Assembly (NCBI RefSeq): GCF_000802205.1
Contig: NZ_CP012850.1
Coordinates: forward strand, 3,064,587 to 3,128,586
Source of the DNA: Candidatus Nitrosocosmicus oleophilus
GTDB lineage: Archaea; Thermoproteota; Nitrososphaeria; Nitrososphaerales; Nitrososphaeraceae
DNA: 64,000 nt
Reading direction: 5' to 3'
Below the pieces are notes generated by a model. It had not been told where the DNA came from. It saw only the letters and a list, made by a program, of their open reading frames with translations, and searched no databases. This document shows, piece by piece, positions 54,266 through 63,717 of the stretch (position 1 is its first letter; the number at the start of each line of letters is the position of its first letter). A program made the translations under genes and the position numbers.

Positions 54266-57200
54266 CTAGGATTTATTTTTTCTGTGATAGTATAATATTG
54301 TTGTAGTAGCAGCTAAAATCAACAAAACAATAATGCTTATAGTTAACCCGGTATAAAACCAAGCCTGGGGTTCATATTCTAAAACAATATCAAAACTACC
54401 AGTTTTATTAATCAAGAATCCATTAACTATTGAGAAAATAGGAACATTATCTACGGCTGTGTGAGATTGTTGATTACTATCACCACTAGTATCATTAGTA
54501 TCATTAGTATCATTAGTATCATTAGTATCAACAATGCTAGCTTTCCACAATGGATCATAGGTTTCTGAAAATGACAAGACAAATGGTTTTGTTGCATTGT
54601 CTATTTTTATGATATGTTTTGTAGGATTAATTTTGGAATAATTGCTCAGATATGCTGGTATGCTTTGATCACTAAAAGGTAGACTAGAGGTAGATGAGGA
54701 ATAAGCATCATTTGTATCTGCATTTTCATTACTGTTAATTGTATAAATCAGTGCAATATCTAACTTAGTTTTTGGATCAGGCATGGTTAACTTTATTTGA
54801 TGTGTTCCTTTTGGCAGGTAGACAGTAGAACCAATTGAAAACGTATTGTCTGAAGTTAAGGATGAGTTTGAGGATGAATTGTGGTTGGATTCATTATTAG
54901 AAAGACTCTGATAATCTCTTTCCACACCATCTATTACCAACTTAACTGGTTCATCTTTCAAGTCTCCTGTACCATTATCATAAAACTGGAAATCAAAGGA
55001 ATAACTACCACTTTTTATTATATCGATATCCTTCTGTAATGTGTACCCCATACTACTGTTGTCCATGATTGTATTCATAGTTTCTGTACCTGTATCAGCT
55101 GTGGCATTGATAGCAGTAGTGGTAGTATTGGTGGTAGATGAAGTCATATTAGATTGATTTGATTCGCTAAATAGTGCATAGGATTTTATCGAATCAATAT
55201 TTTCATCGTTTACCTTTATGTTATAACCATAGGAAGCGTTATTAACAACAGGAATAGATCTTGTTTGGACCAAGGAAGTTGAAGACGATGCATTACCATC
55301 TGTGTTATTCTGGATTAGACTTTCACGATGCATATCAGCATAATATTCATCAGTATATCCAAGATTATTCAAATGAATACGTGGAATTATCTCTGTCACC
55401 TCAGTGTCATCTAAATAGAAGGTACTTTTTGAATTTGCATTAGGTAAGAACAGAAAAGCAACCTGGATAAATTCTGTATTACGTGGAGGTACAATGTCAA
55501 TAGCGTATTCCTTTTCAAAGGAACCATTAATAGTCTCAAAATTAACTGCCTCACCCAACAAATCATAATTGGAATCATAGAAGTATATCACAGGATGAAA
55601 GTCTTGTGTATCAAATGCTTTAACTTTGGACTTGAATTTTAGATTAGTGTCATCACCGATTGGTATATAATCTGTAATGATATAACTCCAATCTGTTGAT
55701 TCATTTGTAGCATGCATCTTCATGTCGACTCTTAAACTGCTATTTCCCGAAATAGAGTTATTTCTATCTAAGATTATATTTGAAATAGGATTATCAGGAT
55801 TTGACAATGCCGAAGACAACTCTTCGCCAAATAATTCAAATGGATTGGTAGCATTCTCATAATCTTCAGAATAAACAGTTTTTTGACTTGTAGGTATTAG
55901 GTCAATAGATCTGATAGGATTAGTAGTTTGGGTATCATTACCGCTATTCTCAGGAGAAAATGGTTTGTACTTGTTTTCAAAATTTAATCTAAGTGAATCA
56001 ACATTATCAGGCGTATTTAGTGTGCCATTAAACATGACAGTACCAGCTGTTGTATTATTGATTTTGTTTGGAGTCATAGTCATGGTATTATTTGAAATTG
56101 TAGTATCAAATAGCGGAACTAGTATAGAATTAGTGCTGTTACCAAAACTGTCAAAGTCGGCTTGATCCATCAAATATATAATATTCATCTCACTAGTTTT
56201 ATCCATAACAGCAGACATTGATTGTTCAAATTGGCTATGAGGAACTACTGCAAATGTGTTTATAGCATTAAAACCATTTACATTTTCGATGGTTAATTTG
56301 TGCGTACCTTTAGTCAAATTGCCTGACCATATTTTTTTCCATACAAACTTGTCGTTGTTGTCTGTGCCTTGAGTATTGATTTCATTTATTAAATCATCGT
56401 CTAGGAAAATCTTGATGTTTCCTCCTCTGAAATTCTCAAGATAGCGTATGAACAAGTCGTATTGATCATCCTTGTCAATTTTAATAGGTATGTCAAGTTT
56501 GACACCTGAAGCTTGTGTTATAACTATACCCTTCCCATAATCTAAATCCCAATTATCTATTCCTACTGGTTGTAAATAAGGATGGAATTCCCCATGTAAT
56601 GAATCAATGGCATTGACTCTGGACCAAAAGGATAAAGGATCGTTATGAAAAGTATATTCAAAAGGTGAAACAAAGTAGTCATTAGGCATAAATGGAAATA
56701 CAAGTCCTAAGAAAGATGGTTCCATGATTATGTTGTTAAAATAATTTAGAGAACTGATATTTTGTGATGGATTTTGATCCAAAAATAATACCGAAGAATT
56801 TGTGGAACTAAAGGACTTGATCTTATTAAGAAGGGATAATTTGTCTAAGCCTTGAACTACTCCAATGTTGTTGTTGGTATTCATTATATCAATGGATGAT
56901 GACTGATTTTTTGGTAATTTGAAGACGTCAAAAAATCCAATGTTCTTATCATGCTGTAAATCACTCAAAGTATAAACCTTGTTCGAGAAAGACAAATCAT
57001 CTTCTGATATTGTATCATTGTGATATATCAAATACGATGTACCGAAAGGATAAATGTAATTGCTGATACCTTCTTTTGTTTGATTATTTTGAATCAATTG
57101 GGTAAAATAATTATAGTAATTCTGTTGTACAGGATAAAAGATCTGATTGCTTGGAAGATCAGATTCTAGGTTATAAATTCCAGTAACACTGTGATTAAGA

Positions 57201-58651
57201 CTCCAGTATGGCGGGTTATCAGAGTAAGGCATAAAAAAGACCTTTTGAGTATCAAGGGTAGATAAGTAGTTGTTTAAATTATCAAAATCCTCTGGCAATT
57301 TTATGGAATTATACCTTTCATCCATCGTATAGTTATAAACCGGATATGCAAAAATAGCAATACTACCAATAATAATAACAATATAGATGGATGAGACAAT
57401 GATGTTTTTAGATCGATTTGAAAACAGTTTGAAAATGAAAACTGAAAATAAAGTTATGAAAAAAGAATAACTAAATGCTATCAAAAATGACCACTTATCT
57501 GGGTCTCTAAACACCCAGGCAATCTTTCCAAGTATAGGCGTAGTAAATAAAATACTAAAATAATCAATCCGAATGTTTGTTCCCATAGCCAGCACAAATC
57601 CAATTACAAAAAAAACAAACAAAATAAGAGAATATTTTATTTTTTTAACCCAAAGAATGAAAGATAGTATAGCTAATACTGGAAACAGGTAGATAGTAAA
57701 TAACCACAAAGAATGCAGGATAGATGTAGGAGGCGATGGTTCATAATTGACTCCAAAATTTATCCAGTCAGCAGTGAGTGTTAAGGTGTTAAAAAAATCG
57801 TTATCCCTGCTAAGTACATCAGTTATCTCTAAATTCAAAACATATGTGGGTGCAATTAATTCAGAGGAGGAGGTGACCGAACTCAGAACATACGGTAGAA
57901 TCCAGTACAGATTTACTACAACAAAAAGAGAAAATAAAGATACCAGTGTAGCTGTACTGTATAAAAGGGGCTTGAATTTCCTTTTGCTAAGATAGTAAAC
58001 AAAAAATGAAAGAAAAGTAATTGTCAAAATTATTCCATAAAATATCACCATGTGTGGAGTAGATGAAGCGATGATAGAAGTTAAGGCAGCTATTATTATG
58101 TATTTAAACTTGAACCGCTGAAATGAAAAAACAAGAGATACAAAAAAGATAGGCAAAATAGAATATCCAATCCATAAGTAGTAATGATCTATTCGATTAA
58201 ATGACCAGACATTATACGCATAAAAAATGCTACCAATGATCAGCGCTATACTTAACTTTAATTCAGTAATTCCTTGAATCTTATTTTTTAGCAAATAAAA
58301 AAATGAAAAATAAAATGAAAATGAACATAACGAAAAACCCAGTATAATCATTATTTTGGTAGATGCTTCAAAACTAACAGAAAATAAAGAGAGAAGAGCC
58401 CAGATTCCTATCATTGGAAATCTTGCCAAATTCTCAAAACCAGAATAGCTACCTTTATCTATCCATAGCCAAAGCCTCTCAAAGGAATGATCAGAAACTT
58501 CGAAAGAAGGAAAATCACCATTTATTATTACACCTGGTTGAACAAATAATCTAAAAGAGATAATAACAATTGGAACTAATAATACAAGAAATAAATATTT
58601 TTGAACATAATGTTTGGAGGTACCTTGGCTTAGCGAATCCTTCTTGTACAT
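54266..58651 (-). CDS. large GT-C-like membrane glycosyltransferase, copy B of a mosaic pair
   Basis: 1461 residues from the Met at 58651 (MYKKDSLSQGTSK), the start shared with copy A. A Met 16 codons upstream (58699) is in frame here, but the matching site in copy A is out of frame, so I do not use it. Same architecture as copy A: about 12 N-terminal membrane segments, NGDFPSF in the first outer loop, a large sequon-rich ectodomain with a carbohydrate-binding-like domain, and one C-terminal helix. It differs from copy A in sharp patches: the first 60 residues, an outer loop near 250-275, YSDNPPYWSLNHSVTGIYN, an ectodomain stretch near 920-1010, and a repeat-containing insert near 1395 (NDT repeats). 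Confidence 0.8.
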   Translation of the reverse strand: MYKKDSLSQGTSKHYVQKYLFLVLLVPIVIISFRLFVQPGVIINGDFPSFEVSDHSFERLWLWIDKGSYSGFENLARFPMIGIWALLSLFSVSFEASTKIMIILGFSLCSFSFYFSFFYLLKNKIQGITELKLSIALIIGSIFYAYNVWSFNRIDHYYLWIGYSILPIFFVSLVFSFQRFKFKYIIIAALTSIIASSTPHMVIFYGIILTITFLSFFVYYLSKRKFKPLLYSTATLVSLFSLFVVVNLYWILPYVLSSVTSSSELIAPTYVLNLEITDVLSRDNDFFNTLTLTADWINFGVNYEPSPPTSILHSLWLFTIYLFPVLAILSFILWVKKIKYSLILFVFFVIGFVLAMGTNIRIDYFSILFTTPILGKIAWVFRDPDKWSFLIAFSYSFFITLFSVFIFKLFSNRSKNIIVSSIYIVIIIGSIAIFAYPVYNYTMDERYNSIKLPEDFDNLNNYLSTLDTQKVFFMPYSDNPPYWSLNHSVTGIYNLESDLPSNQIFYPVQQNYYNYFTQLIQNNQTKEGISNYIYPFGTSYLIYHNDTISEDDLSFSNKVYTLSDLQHDKNIGFFDVFKLPKNQSSSIDIMNTNNNIGVVQGLDKLSLLNKIKSFSSTNSSVLFLDQNPSQNISSLNYFNNIIMEPSFLGLVFPFMPNDYFVSPFEYTFHNDPLSFWSRVNAIDSLHGEFHPYLQPVGIDNWDLDYGKGIVITQASGVKLDIPIKIDKDDQYDLFIRYLENFRGGNIKIFLDDDLINEINTQGTDNNDKFVWKKIWSGNLTKGTHKLTIENVNGFNAINTFAVVPHSQFEQSMSAVMDKTSEMNIIYLMDQADFDSFGNSTNSILVPLFDTTISNNTMTMTPNKINNTTAGTVMFNGTLNTPDNVDSLRLNFENKYKPFSPENSGNDTQTTNPIRSIDLIPTSQKTVYSEDYENATNPFELFGEELSSALSNPDNPISNIILDRNNSISGNSSLRVDMKMHATNESTDWSYIITDYIPIGDDTNLKFKSKVKAFDTQDFHPVIYFYDSNYDLLGEAVNFETINGSFEKEYAIDIVPPRNTEFIQVAFLFLPNANSKSTFYLDDTEVTEIIPRIHLNNLGYTDEYYADMHRESLIQNNTDGNASSSTSLVQTRSIPVVNNASYGYNIKVNDENIDSIKSYALFSESNQSNMTSSTTNTTTTAINATADTGTETMNTIMDNSSMGYTLQKDIDIIKSGSYSFDFQFYDNGTGDLKDEPVKLVIDGVERDYQSLSNNESNHNSSSNSSLTSDNTFSIGSTVYLPKGTHQIKLTMPDPKTKLDIALIYTINSNENADTNDAYSSSTSSLPFSDQSIPAYLSNYSKINPTKHIIKIDNATKPFVLSFSETYDPLWKASIVDTNDTNDTNDTNDTSGDSNQQSHTAVDNVPIFSIVNGFLINKTGSFDIVLEYEPQAWFYTGLTISIIVLLILAATTTILYYHRKNKS
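54488..54530. repeat. 9-bp tandem repeats in copy B
   Basis: AGTATCATT occurs four times plus a partial copy, encoding a run of Asn-Asp-Thr. Copy A has an unrelated sequence at this point (GNDPQSQKE). In-frame, so length changes are tolerated. Confidence 0.9.
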
Positions 58652-59039
58652 ATAAATTCCAAAGTTAATGACATTGTTATTTGGTCCAATAAAAATCATT
58701 TGATCGTTATTTGACTAGATAATTGTGGAGTTGAAATTTAACTAAAGCTATTGTTACTATAATATCAGCTTCGAACTACCTGTTAACGCTAATCTAGTTT
58801 TTCAAATTTTTCCCAAAGATCCAATTTAAAATTCTCATCATCATGAATTTCGCACTCAGAAATCCAAATCAATAATATGCCAAACTTCAATCCTACTTAG
58901 ATTGGATTATTTTTAAAATAAAAGCAATGTAGCAATATGAATCAATTATAGTCCTGTTCGTTCATAGAGGAAGATTTAACCTATTGTTATTCATTTCTTT
59001 GCAATAAAAAAATAGTATGGGGATTATCAAATTGTCTTT
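58652..59039. other. intergenic region
   Basis: 388 bp with no ORF supported. The part next to copy B resembles the 5' flank of copy A, but with many substitutions, then similarity fades. Confidence 0.45.
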
Positions 59040-60896
59040 CTAGGATTCTATCAAATAAAAATTAACCAAGGTTCTGATACCTATCGAGGTTTGGAGCATA
59101 ATGAACGCCCATAACAAATAGGTATTTCTTGTAGCGCTCACCAGGTAATATAATGCGATTGCAAAGGGAATTTGGAAAGGTATATCATAAAGAACCCTGA
59201 CCTGTATATTCCAATATCCCAGAAAAATTGGAACAATCAAAAGAGAGAAGAAAGATAACATTAAAAGATCAGGTAATTTCCGAAGATTCAAGTAAAAAAT
59301 TGAAAATAGTAATACGACTAAAAGGACAAGTCCATTTCCAAAAATTCCTCCATGTGAAATTAGAACACTTTCATAAATATTTTTTAGTAGTATAAAAAGG
59401 TTATTTACTCCGATAAATTCATTAGTTAATTTTATATCCTCTTGTACTCCACCAGAAGAACCAATCATAACATCTTTAACAACATCTATCGAAATTGTTA
59501 GTCCTATAGTAAGTAAAATCAAGAGAATCGGTCGTTTAGGAACAATCTTTAGCTTCAAAGAAATAAGAGAGAATATGAGAATGGTAATGATGTATATACT
59601 CCACGTATAGACGTGCACAAATACAAGGGTAGTAATAAGAATTACGAACAAGGCAAAATGAACCCTTTTGTAGGATTTGAGATATCGTAGTAGATAAATC
59701 AGAGATATATTTCCAAATATTAGCCCCAACCAGTTTGCATAGAATCCAGCGTATATACCAATAAGCACCTGATAAGATAATGTGGAGAAAAAAGTAACCA
59801 ACAGGCTAATCTTTATATTATTTGTGATTTCCCTGGTTAGAAAATATATGACTAATGTTAGTATTGGAGATAGTATAATAGGCATGTTATCAATTGCGTC
59901 TACAGTACTAAATGGAAGAATTTTTGAAAAAATAAATATGATAAACAATGAAAGTGGTCTATCACCATGACTTTGCTGATTAAATGCATTATTCAAAAGT
60001 TCTAATGGATCATTATTTTCAAAGGATCCCGTCCAGTTCACATACCAGAAGGTATCAACCCCAACATACCTATTATCAGGATTGATAGTAGGCAGCTGGG
60101 GAATAATTGGGAGCAGTACACTGAAGGATAATATTAGAATCAAAATCAATCTTGGATCGAGTATGGATCCGGAGTCGGGCTGATAAGTAGCAAAGTTACC
60201 AATCTTTGTTGAAATGATTTTTGTGATCCGAGGTTTCTTTTTCAAGTAATTTACTACTATGTTAATGAATATAGCTATTGAAATTAAGATAACAATGAAA
60301 GGAGAGAAGCGCGAAATTATAACAAAAAAATTGTACGCGTAATCTTGTATTTGTTCTTTTAATTCCAAATAGCCAATTATCTTGAGAAATGATAAACCCA
60401 AGCTATAAGCACATAAAATTATTAATATTATTGAAAAGTAAGTACATGATAAAGTAATTGAATTAAATTTACTTAGGATCTTGACATTGTAAAAAGAATT
60501 GAGAAAATATAAGAAAAAAAAGATTGGAAATGAAGGGATGATAATCAAGTTTGGTATTACTTCATCATTAACCAAGTATGAATACAAAAATAAAGAGACA
60601 ATGCAAATCGAGATAGCTATATTTAGTCTTTTCTTAAATACCAGTAAGGTAAGAACAGAAATCAAAATTCCCAAGACAAGCGTATCAAAATTCTTATCTA
60701 TTATGTAAAATGAATTTACGATAGTAACATCATACATTACACGGTTTTCCAAGACGTATACATTGAGATTAAAAAAAGATGACACGAAAAATACATAGAA
60801 GAAAGCCAACAAAGCGATACAAATGGACGTAATCCGCGTAAGATACGGTTTATCTAACCCTAATTGATATAGATATAGATTCTTTAGATTTGTCAC
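59040..60896 (-). CDS. multi-membrane GT-C-like protein
   Basis: 618 residues with about 15 membrane segments. A basic N-terminus leads into FFNLNVYVLENRVMYD. A central outer loop NPDNRYVGVDTFWYVNWTGSF with following GDRPLSLFIIFIFSKIL is similar to outer loops of GT-C mannosyl- or oligosaccharyl-type transferases, where acidic residues bind the lipid-phosphate donor. No soluble ectodomain is present. Probably another extracytoplasmic glycosyltransferase or a polymerase of the island; transport cannot be ruled out. Confidence 0.65.
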   Translation of the reverse strand: MTNLKNLYLYQLGLDKPYLTRITSICIALLAFFYVFFVSSFFNLNVYVLENRVMYDVTIVNSFYIIDKNFDTLVLGILISVLTLLVFKKRLNIAISICIVSLFLYSYLVNDEVIPNLIIIPSFPIFFFLYFLNSFYNVKILSKFNSITLSCTYFSIILIILCAYSLGLSFLKIIGYLELKEQIQDYAYNFFVIISRFSPFIVILISIAIFINIVVNYLKKKPRITKIISTKIGNFATYQPDSGSILDPRLILILILSFSVLLPIIPQLPTINPDNRYVGVDTFWYVNWTGSFENNDPLELLNNAFNQQSHGDRPLSLFIIFIFSKILPFSTVDAIDNMPIILSPILTLVIYFLTREITNNIKISLLVTFFSTLSYQVLIGIYAGFYANWLGLIFGNISLIYLLRYLKSYKRVHFALFVILITTLVFVHVYTWSIYIITILIFSLISLKLKIVPKRPILLILLTIGLTISIDVVKDVMIGSSGGVQEDIKLTNEFIGVNNLFILLKNIYESVLISHGGIFGNGLVLLVVLLFSIFYLNLRKLPDLLMLSFFSLLIVPIFLGYWNIQVRVLYDIPFQIPFAIALYYLVSATRNTYLLWAFIMLQTSIGIRTLVNFYLIES

Positions 60897-61428
60897 CGCT
60901 AACTCCTATGAAATATGCATGATGAATTGGAGTTATATGTATATAGTGGTCACTAGAGTTATGGGACTAAGAATTGAATTTACACAACTAAGATAAACCG
61001 TAAAACCATAATCATTTGTTTCATAAACTGTATTTCATGCTTTATTACTCAAGTAGAAACAACAAAGTAGTGTTTTTGAACGTCCTTTTTTGTACTAAAT
61101 ATTGTACTCATGATTTTTCAATATAGATAAATTCCACTGCAGTAACCTGAATCCTCATTAAAGATCGAGCAAAATTTCAATATTCAATCTGCCTGTCGTC
61201 CCAAAGGATTGCTATATCTATTTTGATACTTTGGTACAACTCAATATCATTTTGGATTATGCCAGCGAAAATTCATGAGTTTCAGGATTATCATTATTCT
61301 ATTCTAATCAAATAATAATCTATTGAACTTGAAGTGTGAAATGTTCAATTGATAAATAATTAAATCTATTGTGTAATTAGTCCAAAACAGCTTTATTTCT
61401 GTACATCTTATGTAAAGATGTATACCAT
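60897..61428. other. gene-free stretch before the transposase remnant
   Basis: About 530 bp, AT-rich, no frame of interest on either strand. It may include the lost end of the decayed element at 61429. Confidence 0.4.
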
Positions 61429-61990
61429 TTGTTATCCTACGATAGGTTATCCAGGAAACCAACACTTTTCAAGTCATTCACCCGTACCTCAGTCAAGCAG
61501 TTGGATGACATTTATAAAATAATGGAATCAATATCCAAAACACGAGATAAAACGCTTCTCACAATAAGAGAAATAGGGAGAAAGAGCTGTTGGGGCTGGC
61601 TGGTAGACGACGTTTCAAACTGGATGTTAAAGACAGGGTTATCTATTATCATGGTCTTGGCATATTATCGTCCATATACCTCACACATACCTATATCTTG
61701 ACAGGTTTTATGTTTGACCTTGGCTTTCTAGGAGTGGAAAAATACTTTCCTCAACAATAATCATCATTACCTATCAAGGAGGAGTAAGGTTGCCAGCTAA
61801 CTGCAGAACAGAAAAAGAGTACAACAAGAACCATTCTGCAAAAAGAATAGAAGTAGAACATGTCATGCCATCTGCAGAATAAAAAGGTACAGAATAATGA
61901 ATGATGTGTTTAGGAATAAGTTAAGAAAGTATGATGGAGTTTCAGATATAGTTTCATGATTGGTAAACTACCAGATAATGAATACCGGTT
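61429..61990 (+). pseudogene. decayed IS5-type (DDE_Tnp_4-like) transposase
   Basis: The plus strand begins LSYDRLSRKPTLFKSFT, SVKQLDDIYK, typical of the N-terminus of archaeal IS5-type transposases, then VLAYYRPYTSHIPIS. A shifted frame reads THTYILTGFMFDLG, and a later frame KEYNKNHSAKRIEVEHVIC then RIKKYRIMNDVFRNKLRKYD, the C-terminal Glu helix region (usual IEH..CRIKKYRI). The catalytic middle is missing: about 100-150 residues are gone. Frameshifts and stops make it a dead remnant. Confidence 0.7.
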
Positions 61991-62632
61991 AGATATCAAT
62001 GGATGATAATGGTTAGAAGATATGATTAATCCCTGTTAATTACGCAAGAGATCTATTATATTAAACGGTAACTTGGCAATATGACCGCAATTCTGTAATA
62101 TCAAGTCGGAATTCAAATAAATCGGTAATGGAAAACAAATCAAGTTTATTGAATATTTCGCTACCTGTTCATACCTTCTCCATAAAGTTATCTCTAAAGT
62201 AAAATACGGTGAATACCCCCTTAATATATGAATGAATATTTGAATATTGACAATCTTCGAGAAAATAGTACCAGAGTTGTATTTTTTATCGTTTGAGTAA
62301 GGATCTCTAATTCTTTCTAATGGAGTAAAAACGAAACCTTGTGGACTTTCTAATTTTTGCGCTTTTTATGTATTCTAGACATAAATGCCCAAACAAGATG
62401 AATCTCATCTGTTCCAGAATTTTGAATTGGCTTGGGTTGTACTACCTTTACAATCAAAAACTAGAGAATAACATGGAGATATATACCCGGGTTAGAACCT
62501 AAATGAAAGCATGTATAGAAATCAAAAAGTGATTATGTGACTATTTAGAACGCAATGTAAGAAATGAGATTTTGATATTTTGTTAATTCCAAAGAATCTA
62601 CGTTCTATTTATATATAACATAGAGAATAAAA
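61991..62632. other. gene-free stretch
   Basis: About 640 bp, stop-dense and AT-rich; only the promoter of the next gene (TATA at 62608-62615) is recognised. Confidence 0.45.
62608..62615 (+). promoter_or_regulatory. TATA box of the 62633 gene
   Basis: TTTATATA 18 nt before the TTG start; a leaderless transcript is likely. Confidence 0.55.
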
Positions 62633-63109
62633 TTGTTAAATTTGACTACAAATAAAGAAAGACCTGACGGCATTACCGTCATAGCGATTTTGATAATAAT
62701 AGGTGGAATTTTCCTTATCACCGGCGGAATATCTCTAATGGGACTAGGTGCGGTCTTGTCTATGACATCAGAAAATATTATTCAAAGTAATGACACTTCA
62801 GGTGACCTGACACAACTTGCATCCCTGGGGACAATTCCATTAGCTATAGGTGCGGTACTGTTGATTCTTGGAATTGCATATTTAGTAGTCTCATACGGTC
62901 TGCTGAAGGCTAAAGCCTGGGCTTGGGTTATTACAATAATAGTAACCATAATTGGGCTTATTATTCAGATTATTTCAGCTATTATAGCTGGATCCATTAC
63001 TTCATCAGTTTTATATGGACTAGTCAGCCACATAGTGGGCATATTCATAAGCGGAGTCATAATTTATTATATGTTTAGACCCAATGTGAAAGCTTATTAT
63101 AGAAAATAA
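62633..63109 (+). CDS. small four-helix membrane protein
   Basis: 158 residues, TTG start. A polar N-terminus (NLTTNKERPDGITVIAILII) is followed by four hydrophobic segments at about 14-45, 65-92, 97-118 and 122-148, ending in a basic tail MFRPNVKAYYRK. The RPxGITVIAIL start and overall layout resemble small multi-helix membrane proteins such as DUF2127-like families, but no function can be given. A T-run follows the stop at 63117-63123. Confidence 0.7.
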   Translation: MLNLTTNKERPDGITVIAILIIIGGIFLITGGISLMGLGAVLSMTSENIIQSNDTSGDLTQLASLGTIPLAIGAVLLILGIAYLVVSYGLLKAKAWAWVITIIVTIIGLIIQIISAIIAGSITSSVLYGLVSHIVGIFISGVIIYYMFRPNVKAYYRK

Positions 63110-63116
63110 TCTCCAA

Positions 63117-63123
63117 TTTTTTT
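63117..63123 (+). terminator. T-run after the membrane protein gene
   Basis: Seven T residues 8 nt after the stop codon. Confidence 0.35.
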
Positions 63124-63210
63124 GGATACAGATTAGTCCCCATATTTTTTACTTCCCTCAAAAAACAAACAAATCAAATACTTATTATTAAACAGAATTT
63201 CATTTTAGAT

Positions 63211-63393
63211 ATGAGAAAATTCTTAGAACCATATAACGACAGAAATAGGGAAGGTAATCCAGAGAATGGCGCCACCAGAATTCAAAAGACTTCAGATAGT
63301 TCGATGCATTTACAAATTTTTTATAATGGAAGCTGGAGACATGATAACAATTGCAGAATAAAAACAAATAAAGAATGCAATATTACTGTATAG
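63211..63393 (+). CDS. possible small hydrophilic protein
   Basis: 60 residues, MRKFLEPYNDRNREGNPENG then QIFYNGSWRHDNNCRIKTN. ATG start about 25 nt after a TTATTATTAAA stretch that could be a TATA box. Two Cys in the tail. No family recognised and the length is marginal, so low confidence. Confidence 0.35.
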   Translation: MRKFLEPYNDRNREGNPENGATRIQKTSDSSMHLQIFYNGSWRHDNNCRIKTNKECNITV

Positions 63394-63623
63394 AATTTTA
63401 AATTTGTAATTTTTTCAATTTTTTCTGTTAGATCCTTCAATTGAGTTAATAGTAGTTACCTCATCTTTAAGGAATTTAACATTTTGCAACAAGAGAAAGC
63501 CAAACAAAATTTTCCTAAATTCAATTTTACGATCATCTAATTCTACCTTTCTACCTTTCTCAAACAAGGAGAAAATGGTTTACTTATTTAAATACTCTAA
63601 ATCATAAATCCTTACCAATATTT

Positions 63624-63656
63624 TTCAAATATTTAAATTAACTTTAAATATTTGAA
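63624..63656. promoter_or_regulatory. perfect 14-bp inverted repeat
   Basis: TTCAAATATTTAAA and TTTAAATATTTGAA separated by 5 bp, directly upstream of a TATA-like run (63661-63674). A likely operator or hairpin. Confidence 0.6.
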
Positions 63657-63677
63657 TAGTTATATAATATATAACTA

Positions 63678-63699
63678 ATATTTGAATTGATTCAAATAT
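63678..63699. promoter_or_regulatory. perfect 10-bp inverted repeat (second of a pair)
   Basis: ATATTTGAAT and ATTCAAATAT with a 2-bp spacer, between the TATA-like run and the ATG at 63718. It shares the half-site TTTGAAT with the first palindrome and with the one at 33147. Placement is right for an operator at the transcription start. Confidence 0.6.
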
Positions 63700-63717
63700 A
63701 GTTAGTAGGTATTTCAT

